The notes under the pieces were generated by a model. That model did not search any database. It was not told where the DNA came from and saw only the letters and a program-made list of their open reading frames with translations. This document shows positions 24,901 to 34,927 of a stretch of DNA of 64,000 bases, piece after piece. The DNA lies in NCBI GenBank assembly GCA_963693285.1, contig OY848917.1, forward strand, positions 20,565,745 to 20,629,744, written 5' to 3'. Made by a program: the position numbers and the translations under genes. Each line of letters begins with the position of its first letter. Within the stretch, counting starts at the first letter, position 1. Source of the stretch: Xestospongia muta. Its lineage: Eukaryota; Porifera; Demospongiae; Haplosclerida; Petrosiidae.

Positions 24901-25860
24901 TGCCATGTTGTTCCATACTTGGAGACCTTCAAATCACTACTACTAACTATTGTCAGACTACATATTAACAATATCTCTGTTAAGCATCTACTACGTGTTA
25001 ACATCAATAGGGACAGAGCTAACCTGTTGTTGACCATATTAGGTGAAGAGTAGTGTCACAAGGAAATCTACCATTAAGGTAATGTTTTTAAAATGGAAGG
25101 ATGTAATAGTTTACATGCACAAAGGTGTCTACAATCAACTAGGTAGCTATTCAAACAAGTTATTGACAACCCAATAAACAGGATTATGTTGAAAGTGTGC
25201 CATGTTGAATGACAACACATGATAATACCCAAGACTTTACACTTTATCGATGATAAAACAGCAGATTATTACATCACATTGATTATGTATTTACAAGAAT
25301 ACAAGATAACATCACACTGCATACATTCCAACAAGACTAGGATAGAAGCAGCTGCCAAGATCAATCAGGATAAGGAATACTTCCAATTAACTGTAGGTAC
25401 ACACTAAATTACATAGGAAACTATGTAGCAAATAAATGTGACACCGAATGATTTATCCATTAAAGTATATAACATAACAGCAAAGGCCACAACAAAGTGT
25501 CTACGTATTTTACCTCAATAAATTCATCGAATTCAATAGTCCCATTTTCATCAATGTCCACCTCTCGAATCATGTCACGAATCTTGTAGCCAGGAACACT
25601 TTCTCCGAGTGCCTTCAGAACTTCGGCTATTTCGGAGCATGTGATGTGACCATTTCTATCAGCATCAAACTAGAACAGAGTAAAATTTGATTAACACATG
25701 CAAGTATAAAGATGTGACAGAAACTTTTCAACTATAACGCAAACTATAACTCAACATTGTGTATCAGTATTATAATAAATGGACATATTTTATGAAATAA
25801 AATAACCTGGTCAAACTGGGCACGAATCTCTTCTCTCTGCTCAGGCGTAAAAGATGCCAT
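17386..25860 (-). CDS. Plastin/fimbrin actin-bundling protein
   Basis: Calcium-regulated actin cross-linker of microvilli and other parallel bundles. Fourteen exons, 5' to 3': 25807-25860, 25514-25669, 23321-23429, 23012-23165, 21971-22178, 20945-21130, 20549-20623, 20390-20470, 20172-20310, 20034-20122, 18889-19078, 18150-18263, 17766-17908, 17386-17559. They join in frame to 623 aa, against about 627-630 aa for vertebrate plastins. Two N-terminal EF-hands (about 12-80; loops [12 protein letters not shown] and [12 protein letters not shown]) are followed by four calponin-homology domains in two actin-binding modules. Signature blocks include [35 protein letters not shown] and [22 protein letters not shown]. 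The initiator [13 protein letters not shown] is the first in-frame Met after the promoter. Intron 10 holds a Tigger-type transposon. The last three exons are duplicated at 13646-14536. Confidence 0.95.
19195..19665 (+). mobile_element. Non-autonomous Tigger/pogo-like DNA transposon
   Basis: A 471-bp element in a plastin intron, flanked on both sides by the dinucleotide TA, the target duplication of Tc1/mariner/pogo elements. Terminal inverted repeats of about 25 bp start CAGTAGAAT and contain CTTAT-CGAAC; the two ends match with a few mismatches. The sub-terminal sequence repeats 'attatctgaaca' motifs. It encodes only the start of a transposase (19315-19515), so it is an internally deleted copy needing a helper enzyme. 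Confidence 0.85.
19315..19515 (+). pseudogene. Tigger-type transposase N-terminal HTH fragment
   Basis: 66 codons starting [13 protein letters not shown] and ending in a stop. The sequence has the psq/CENP-B-type helix-turn-helix pattern: a basic leader, [21 protein letters not shown], then [13 protein letters not shown] as recognition helix. The CENP-B-like second HTH and the DDE catalytic domain are missing. Met at 19315 was chosen over one 22 codons upstream because it matches the usual family start. Confidence 0.75.
19857..19943 (-). other. Possible alternative terminal exon of plastin
   Basis: Within plastin intron 10 on the coding strand, a good acceptor (pyrimidine-rich ...ttttacag) is followed by 28 sense codons and a stop, in the phase left by exon 10. 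If used, plastin would end inside the third CH domain with [16 protein letters not shown] and [11 protein letters not shown]. No polyadenylation signal was identified. A chance open frame is quite possible. Confidence 0.25.
21908..21946. repeat. (CA)n microsatellite
   Basis: About 19 CA dinucleotides in the plastin intron next to exon 5. Confidence 0.9.
22213..22550. repeat. 98-99-bp intronic tandem repeat
   Basis: Three almost perfect copies and a partial fourth of a 98-99-bp unit beginning 'taagacatcactcaatcaat', in the plastin intron between exons 4 and 5. A diverged piece of the same unit recurs at about 22675-22745. Confidence 0.9.
23466..23655. repeat. 37-bp intronic tandem repeat
   Basis: Five copies of a 37-bp unit containing 'catctactaacagactacac', immediately upstream (on the plastin strand) of exon 3. 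No coding content. Confidence 0.85.
23660..25513 (-). other. Long intron 2 of plastin, no further feature
   Basis: The rest of the long plastin intron between exons 2 and 3. AT-rich sequence with scattered short frames on both strands, none with splice-supported or protein-like sequence. Confidence 0.6.
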
Positions 25861-26123
25861 CTTTCAATCGGAACAGCACAAGGTTGAGCTGAGAAATTGT
25901 CGCAGTCCTGCAACAAAACTTAATTTCACTGTACAGAGATCGAGCCCTGTAATGTGCTTTCTTGGTCTCGCTTCCGGGAGCCAATAAACCAGGATCTTCC
26001 TGTGGGCGGGGAATAAACAGAGCACGTCGCGCGCATGCTCAAATTTGCAGAAAAAGGGCGTGTCTCGAACTTTGCTTTTTGACTTCTCTTTTGCAAAGAC
26101 TTAGTAATTTCCCCTGCACTGCT
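25861..26123. promoter_or_regulatory. Bidirectional promoter, plastin / EPS8-like
   Basis: The 263 bp between the divergent start codons. It is much richer in G+C and CpG than its surroundings and carries motifs typical of bidirectional promoters: an ETS site CTTCCGG (25971-25977), a CCAAT box (25981-25985), an Sp1/KLF GC box GGGCGGGG (26004-26011) and an NRF1-like CGCGCGCATGC (26028-26038). No TATA box is positioned for either gene. Motif identities are from memory of vertebrate consensus sites. Confidence 0.75.
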
Positions 26124-29100
26124 ATGCCAAAATTTAAAAAGAAAGAGTAAGTTTAAATAAACTACTATAAAATTACTATTGTATTATCTTACACTCGCTA
26201 TTTTCTCCAGTAAAACAGATCCTCTAGCTCGCTCAAATCCTGATCTTCCAGGATGGACAAGAGAGCCAGGTAATTTACCAATTTTTAATGATCGATTAAC
26301 TTATTGCATATTTTCCTTTTATATGTGATTTTTGTTTAATTATTAATTATCAAAGAGGTGAGTTCAAACTACAATGAATGCTGCATGCTTGAAAAAATAT
26401 TGTATTATTTTAGTATAATGTTTGATGCATATAATATTCACTCTTTCTTCCTTTTCTTCAAATTTACTCTAATATTTCTAGTAGTTTAATTTAATTATCA
26501 TTGTTTTAGGGTTTATATGATTTACATGATTTCAGTGACACAGATCTCGTAGGTGGCCTACCAGAGCGTCCACTACCATACAGTTGGGAGGAGGTACAGT
26601 AACTATCATACTATTATAAAGAATTCTCTGCATAAACTTACACAATTAATTTTATATAGGCACAAGATAGCCCTCCTGGAAAGGTTAAGAAGAGGAAGAA
26701 AAAGAAAGACAGTACGTGACAAGACACATGTAGTATATATTCAGTTACATAATTGTTATCTTACAGGAAAACCATCTCGAGAGTACAGAGATGACCCCTC
26801 TACTGTACAATTAGGAGTGCAAAGACAACCCAGTTTAAGAGAAATGTTCCCTTCTGTAACTAGGAACTTCCCAGTTGAAGTAAAATATAATATTAAAAAA
26901 AGATACATTTTGCATAGACTAATTAATATCTTGCTATCTTGCATACATTTGCTATCTTATCTTAGAACATCTTTGTGGGTGCATTATTTTATTTATCTTT
27001 CTATTCTATAGCATCTTGCAACAGTAACTGTTAGCAAATATAAATTATCCTCTGGAGAGTGGCTCAAAAAATTGTCCAAATTGCAGTCAGATGGTTATAT
27101 CATAAACCAACCTGTCTTCTTGGTTATAACTGACACTGATATCACCATCAAAGATATAAATGCTACTGTGAGTAATAATTACTGGACAAATGTTATGATT
27201 TAGTTTGATTATGTATTTTAGTTCCAACTTCAAGTAATTCCTCTAGCAAATGTTATGTCAATCACTCATGTACATCAGGCTGAAACATTCCAGAATGTTC
27301 TGTGTCTTTGCACTCATAATCCAACTGGTGCTGGTAAACCTCAAATGCACTTCTTTAAATGTGGAAGAACACCAGTAAGCTTGAATGAGCATTTTTTCAA
27401 TTCAATTGCATGGCATAAAATTCAATGGGAGATTTCTAAAATGTACAATTTTCCAACAAATCCAAAAGATTATGAAATTTGTCATTTAAAATTTTCAATT
27501 TCATATTAAACTACTTTTGTTTACTATTAAATTCTATATTAATATAGGCTCCTGCAATTGGTGAACTTATTTCTGATGCTGTCAGTCGATATAAAAACCC
27601 AAATCGACATAAAGTAAGCCTATGATACACTAATATAGTCATGCAGCAATTTGATTTATTTCAACACCAATGCAGAGCTCAAGAGCACAAGATTTCAACA
27701 GTTCTCCACCTCAAGCCATGACAAGAGAAATGATTGATAGTGAAAACTGGGTTCTTAGTCCACAAGGCACACCCACTTCACCCAATCAGCCACATCCTAA
27801 CACCTTTACTAGCAATCCATTTAATCTGCCTGCACACAATAGTGGCTCAATACCTACTTATCAGACCCCAGGTTCTCATTTATCATCAAGCACAGATCAG
27901 TTAGCTCGAAGAGAAATTACCAGCAGCCCCGCTATGTCAGAAATAGCTCAAATGAGACCTTCTTCAGCAGGAAATAACTCTGGTTAGTATTTCAATCAGA
28001 TTTATAATTATTGTGGTACTTATTGGACCCACATAACGCATATTATATAACTAATTATCACATGAGTACTCGATAGTCAGCTTAATTGTATTTATGCTAT
28101 TATATTTCCTTTTTTAGTCATAAATACTGCTCCACAGACCTCCCATTTGGTTCAGTCAATACATCATCCACGAACACAATATATTCAACAAGATTCTCAT
28201 TATAGTGTTTCTGGAGGAAGTGATGCAGACACCCCGAGGACAGCTCGTCGTAGAGGTGAACTAGTAACTAGGACCACTAACCAGTACACAGAAGAAGTGC
28301 TTTCTCACTCAAGAACAAATGGCAGTTCCAGTGATATACATAAAACAATGAAGGCTGCAAAGATTCAACGTGACGTGGTCAGTTCGGCATCAATGCATGA
28401 CAATATACTTTCCATTAAAATACTAATTGTCATTACTTACTTGACAATAAGTACTGCACTATTGTAACATAAAATGCAAACTATATAAGCACACATTTAA
28501 AGAGAGATACAACACTTATCACATGGGTCAATTCCTTAATCCTTTGTAAACATTATTGACCTTGCTGTTTACTGCTATGTTGAATAAAATTCATTGATGT
28601 AATCTAAACTACCTTCTGAGCATTTAGGGACAATGAATAACGTTGTTATTGTTTAGCAAGGGACACACACACACACAACTATATGCCATGAATATTGAAA
28701 ATATATGTATGATCAACAACAACCAGAATAGTATAGCCACATCTCATGTTTTCATAAATCTACAAAGAACAATTATTATAATTTAAATTGTTCCATAGGA
28801 CATTCTAAACCATGTCATTGATGATCTGGAAGGTTTCATGAGGGTACTGTATGAAATGGCAGCAGCCAAGAAGGAATTAGATAAAAGGACGAAGAAACCA
28901 GCTCGCAAGAAACATAATGATCGTAAGTTTTAAAGTTTAAGTATATTTTAAAGACTGCTACTAACTATTTTCATTAGCTACTATTATTGCTCTAACACAA
29001 AAAGCTCAGGAACCACATGAAGCAGAGTTTGTTATCATTTATCAGAAATGTAAGTATGGTATCAATTTAATTGCTAAACTGGGACATCATCTCCAAAACC

Positions 29101-32100
29101 CAACATCTGACAAACTTTTAGAGGGGCTTTTCAATTATATACGAGAATTCACTCGTAGAAATAAAGGGTCAGTGCACACTACGTATTATGGAAATTGATA
29201 TGCTTATTTAAAACTCTACAGATATCGTGTTGCTTCATCAGTACAAGTTCCTTTACTTGACAAGAGAGCAATTCAACTTTTACTGAGATCATTATCTCCC
29301 AGAGATCAGGCTCTTTGGGGAGAAATGGGAGCAAACTGGAAAGTACCAAGGTATAAAGAAACAAAAAATATCAGTACTGTGCCATTTAACATACTCTTTA
29401 GTGATCAATGGCCAGCAAATAATCCACTTCCAAACTATGAAATCATCTTTGCTGATGGATGCGTCCCTTCTAGTCTTCATAACGTCAGTGATCGACCAGC
29501 ATGTTTTCCTACTTTAGACACTCTTCCTCGTGATAGAAGACCACTTGATTACTCAGATGCATATGACGGTAGCAATGAAGAAAAAACATCAAATTTGCGA
29601 GTCAATCCTATGGTTGAAGCAGCTGTTGCTAACACAGCATCAATGGTACATTCACAATCTGTGCCTCCTAAATTAGCAACCACATGGGAAGCTCAACACC
29701 CTACAGTAAGTTTACTGGTTGCATAAAGAATTGTCTTTATCGATACAAATTACAGACACAGCCTAACTATGTATTCTCTTTAATTGTTATCAGTTCAATG
29801 TTCACAACTGATTATTAATAATAATATATATTTTTTTATATTGTAGTCTCCTTCTCCATTTGCTCAACCGCTGCATTCGTCAACACACAGTCTGGCATCA
29901 ACTGGTTCTGGCAATAGAAAATTTGCCAAAGTTCTTAATGACTATGTGAGAGCCTCAATTGATGAACTGTCAGTGAGAAGAAGTGAAAAAATTGAAATTC
30001 TAGATGATAGCTCTAGTCGATGGTATGTGAAAAATAGACTGGGAGAACAAGGCTATGTACCTGCAAGATATATTGAACAATTGATGCCAATTTCAAATGG
30101 TAAGCCTGGAACAGTCATTGGGGTTTTATATACGTTATAAAAGATTAGTGAATTTATTCCTCGTGTTCTACAGATCAACATTACTCATCTCAACCTGCTA
30201 TGAATAGAGCACCACATTCACCACCAAATATAACTCAAACTACTTCAGCTGGTTTTCCACGAGAAGCATGGGACAGAGAGGTAAGTACTTTCTCTACTAC
30301 AGACAACGTAGATACAGACATTGTATATTAAAAGTCCAACATATGTATTATCTCTGTACTGCATATAGCTTAATGATTCTCAATTAAATAGACATTTCTC
30401 AACGAATCTCCTCAAAATCCACATCTACCTCAACCTGGTCAGCGTCTTGAGACTGTAATGGAAGTGTCAGAGTCACGAACATCTACTCTTGGTAGACAAC
30501 CACCCCCTCCACCATCATCATTACCACCGCCATCTTCTGTGAGTATTGATGTCTTTAGTAAAATGAATAATTAGTACTTTATATGTCATTATATAATGTT
30601 GATAGATACTAGATTAGTAAAAGTAACTGATGGGAATATTATACAACTTGTATTTTGTAAATATCTTTAATTAGAAAGGTAGTAGTTGAAAAAGACTTTA
30701 TTTTGTCTGAACAATCCATACTGAAGAAAACCAAGTGATATATACAACAGAGCAACCATTCAAATATCTAATCCCTAGCAGCAACCATTCAAGTATCTAG
30801 TCCTTAGCAACAACTATTCAAATATCTAGTCCTTAGCAACAAACATTATATGTTCTTCAATGATATCCACTTCCTATAATGTAATCTTCAATGAAGCAGG
30901 CAATGTTAATGGCTTATTATATTGTGACCTTAAATACATCTAAACTATAGTTCTACTTACAATCATATATTAACTCCATTATTATAAAATAACTATATAT
31001 ATAATATAATTCCTTTGTTACACAGTCTCCGCCTCCTCCAATTCCGCCTCCTGGTTCTCCCCCTCCACCACAAGGTATTCATAATTTTCACATAAAAACA
31101 TAGAGTCAGTGTTAAAATTTTTTTTTCGTCATAGCTCCTCCTCCTCCACCTCCACCTCCACCTCCACCTGGAGGAGCACCTCCTCCTCCACCACCTCCTC
31201 CTCCGCCAGGAGGTAATACTTGCTATAAAATGAAAATGAGTTGCAATACATATTTTAATTGTTATAGGTGTTCCAGGACCATCTTCACAAGGACAAATGT
31301 CATTTAGTGAAATGATAGCTAAACAAAAACAAAACGTTGAAGACAAAGGTAAGTTGATATATTACATGATTGTATCACTAACTCTACATAATACATGATT
31401 GTATCACTAACTCTATATAATACATGATTGTATCACTAACTCTACATAATACATGATTGTATCACTAACTCTATATAATACAAGAGGTGGTCTTTAGCTT
31501 ATACAGTGACTGTTTGATATTAAGAGGTTTTATATTAGCAATGTCAATTGCATCAAACTTTATATCATAACATTATGTCTCCACTACAGACAATATAAAA
31601 TGTTAAATTACAAATTAAATGAATTGTATTCTATAATAATAGTATTAAAAAAATTATTACATTTTTAGTTGCCCAAAAAACAAATACTGGTCAAGCTTCT
31701 AAAGTTGATGAACCAGTGGATATTGTTACAGCATTTAAACAAAGAAAACCACTTCGCAAAACATCTACTACTGTGTCGGTTCAAAGTAAGATATTACACC
31801 TACATTAAATACGGAAAGAGGAGACCCCTTTTAATTAAAGCCAATTAATTTAATGGGCATGTACTTACATGCTAGGCGTTCAAGCATTTACAAATTAAAC
31901 AGCTATATAATTATGTCAAATTTATGCTAATAAATTATTAGTCATATCACTTTTGTAGTACAAAAAGACAAAGATTCTGCTAACTTACCTGACACCGAAT
32001 TGCAAAAGAAACTAACTAATAGACAAAATACAATGCAACAAGGTAAACAAGAACCTGACTCTATTTGTTACATCATTAAATATCATTAGGTGATTCAACT

Positions 32101-34349
32101 GCAGACTATTTTCTTCTCTCTTGGAATGCTGATCAAGATGATATTGACAGGTGGTTGTGTCATCATGGCTATGACAGGTAAAGCAGTATTATCAATATAT
32201 ACATCACATCTGACGACTGTGATACTGAAAATCTTAGAACATAAATTTTACAAGTGTACTAATGTTTTTAAATATTTTTTAGTTTGGTTGGGACATTGTT
32301 TGCTGATAGCGGAAAGGCTTTATATAAAATGGAACGAGATGACTTGAAAGACATCTGTGGAATAAAGGAAGGTGTCCGTCTCTTCAGTCACTTACAGAAA
32401 GACAGAGCAAAGGTATAACATTGACATGAGCAAATGTAGACTGACTCTAATGTGAAATAAAGTCACAAATAATTAGGTCTTAACATCAATTCATATTTAT
32501 GGCAATAGAATTGCTGGGATAAATAATTTTATAATGCAATCAACTATCAGTCTACATTTGGTGTCTCAATAATTTTGCATTCTCTTCATGTTTTTTTTAA
32601 TCTTTTTAAAAAGTAGCCAGTCATGTGTGTATGTTGAATTATAAATAAATATCCTCTATAGGCTGCTAAAGAAGCTGGATCTTCAGACAATCAAAGTGAA
32701 CTACAAGTGAGTTTGTTATTTTGATTTATTTCTATGATTGTTTGATAGCTTGTTTGTTAGTGACATGTCACTATATCTTAATAATATATTACCTTGATAA
32801 GTTTATATTCTAAGAATATTCAATGAGGTTTACTTTATATAGAAAAGACTGGGACAAAGGAAAGCTAAGACAGATGCAGTGTCAAAAGCAGCTGACGGAT
32901 TTAAATCTGCTGGTAAAAGAGCAAAAGATAAAAAAGAGAATGATGTGAGTGAGACCCAAATTAAAGTTACATGTGATTATGGTGTGTAAACAAAATGTGA
33001 CTATTTTGTTTTTATAGGACCTTAATGATATGCCACAATGGAAAAGAGATTTGATTAAAAAGCATAGACAAAGGAGAGCTGACAGTGATGAGTCTCCACC
33101 AGAAAGACGAAGAGGTCAAAGAAAGAAGGACAGCACCAAAACACGAGATTATGATTCAGACGATGATCGTAAAGACAAAAGAAAATCAAAACATAAAGGG
33201 CGTAGACATCATAGTGACGATGAGGAAGAAGAAGAGGAAGATAGTCATACTAAGAGACGACATCGAAAGGGAAAAGGAAAAGGGAAAGAAGATCAAGAAC
33301 AGAGTAAAGGAAAATCAAAAAATAAAAAAAATTCTGAAAAGGGCAAGCATAAAAGCAGTCGGACTAAGGTTCAAGATGAAACCCTTGAAAAGAAAGGAAA
33401 GAGCAAAAGTAGAGACAAAAAAGGACGAAAGAAAGGTCCTACAAATATTGATGACTATGATGAATCAAATTCTAGCAACTCTGATAGCTATTCTGATTCT
33501 GACCCAAGTAGATCTGAGTCTGAGTCTGAGTCTGAGTCCTTCAGTGATGAACCAAAAAGGAAAATGTCGAGTTCTGAGGCAGCACTTATTCCTGGAGCAT
33601 CGTGGGCATTAGGGGAAGGAGATGACTTAGAGAATTTGGATGAGCGTATTCATGTACAACAACTAGACATACAACGAGAGCTTGCAAACCTTTCTCGCTT
33701 ACAACGTGAATTAGGTATGAAAACATTGCCTTCTTTACAGCAGAAAGTGTTACAGGCTGATTTAAGCAAACTCCAGGCAATACAATCTCACCTCAAAGCA
33801 GCACCAGGCAATCGAGAATTTCAAATGCAGCTAGTAGGACAGCAAATGCTGTTATCTGAACATCTTCTCGAAATCCAAGAGTCTTTGAGCCATGGGTTGC
33901 CAGATGTAGAAAGTCAACTTGAACATGTAACAAAACGAATGCCTCACAGTATATCAAGTGGTAGCATTAATCAAGATGCAAGAAAAATATCTAATACCAC
34001 AATGCCTCAACCTCAGCCTCAACCTCAGCCTCAATACCAACCTCAATACCAACCTTCTCCTCAATATCAACCTCAACCTCAGTATCCATCCCAAATGCAA
34101 CCTTCCTACCCAACTCAACCTATGTATGACCCACTTACCTCCAATGCTGGGGTTCAAATGTTAATGCAACAACAGCTTCTAGCAGGACAAATGAGGCAGC
34201 AAATAACCAATGATTTAATGGCTGAACAGCAACGTCAGCAACTACTGATGGCTGAACGACGACGTCAGCAGATGATGGCCAATGCTGCTTTAGGAAATTT
34301 TGGTGCTAGCATGTATAGTCCACTTACTCCATCTTTACCATTTATTTGA
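26124..34349 (+). CDS. EPS8-like actin capping/bundling adaptor, long C-terminus
   Basis: Adaptor that caps and bundles actin and links to Rac signalling in the EPS8 family. Twenty-six exons join in frame to 1549 aa (last exon 33018-34349). The start at 26124 gives MPKFKKKE-type sequence, with exon 1 (26124-26146) only 23 bp. PTB domain about 98-225 (begins VEHLATVTV, as EPS8 has VEHLTTFV). The EPS8 middle region follows, with DILNHVIDDLEGF and GINLIAKLGHHLQNP blocks. SH3 domain about 705-762 (LSVRRSEKIEILDD, GEQGYVPARYIEQL). Polyproline about 850-900 resembles an FH1 region. A WH2-like segment lies near 934-950 (ends LRKT). The SAM-like EPS8 C-terminal domain covers about 986-1057 (DDIDRWLCHHGYDSLVGTLF). 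After this the usual family ends; here about 490 more residues follow: a PQWKRDLIKK motif, Lys/Glu/Ser-rich sequence, a coiled-coil-like stretch and a Pro-Gln repeat. Vertebrate EPS8 is about 820 aa. Confidence 0.9.
30750..30845. repeat. About 30-bp intronic repeat
   Basis: Three imperfect copies of a unit containing 'agcaaccattcaaatatcta', in the EPS8-like intron 16 (30539-31025). The rest of that intron shows nothing. Confidence 0.75.
31355..31485. repeat. 29-bp intronic repeat
   Basis: Four copies of a unit containing 'tacatgattgtatcactaac', just after the donor of the exon ending at 31348. Non-coding. Confidence 0.85.
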
Positions 34350-34927
34350 TAAAAACTCATGCTTACATGTTTGTTATGCATTACGGTTGAATATAATAGT
34401 TCATTTGTAGAAGTGTTATGACTATATATTGCTAAACTAACTTAATACAGTTGTCTACTGATATAAAGTGTCATATTGTCTTGTAATTGTTTTGTTTAAA
34501 ATAATTTTAATCAGTGCAAAAACATACAAAAATATACATTAGTTACTCATGTCAAGAGAAAACACAGTATACAAACTATTTATATACATACATACATACA
34601 CATATATAATATATGTATATATGAATGTATTAAGCTTTATGTGGATTTCAGTTACATGTACAAATGTACATGTCGATAGTTCTAGATCTGTTGTATGTTA
34701 ATTTTTAATAATAAATAACAAAAAGTAACAAAAGTATTGGAGACTGCTTATACTGAGTTAGATAGATCCAAAACATAACAACAAGATCATTATATAAATA
34801 TACCTGTATGTACATGTGTGAGTGAAAAAGTGGGTAAATTTCTATCAACATTAAATAAAACTTTTAAAATAGTCATACAATGTTACTTTTTCTTGTCAAG
34901 ATACGATGTAGATACACTGGTTATATC
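34350..34927. other. Convergent intergenic region, EPS8-like / receptor
   Basis: 578 bp between two stop codons on opposite strands, so it holds both 3' UTRs. It is AT-rich with a short (CATA)n/(AT)n patch near 34583-34625. No gene was seen. Confidence 0.7.

Noticed and set aside
26553..27011. 152-codon plus-strand frame
   Set aside because: Runs through EPS8-like exons in the wrong frame and across introns; the spliced frame matches the EPS8 PTB region.
30993..31346. Minus-strand Trp/Arg-rich frame
   Set aside because: Antisense of the EPS8-like polyproline exons (CCT/CCA read as AGG/TGG).
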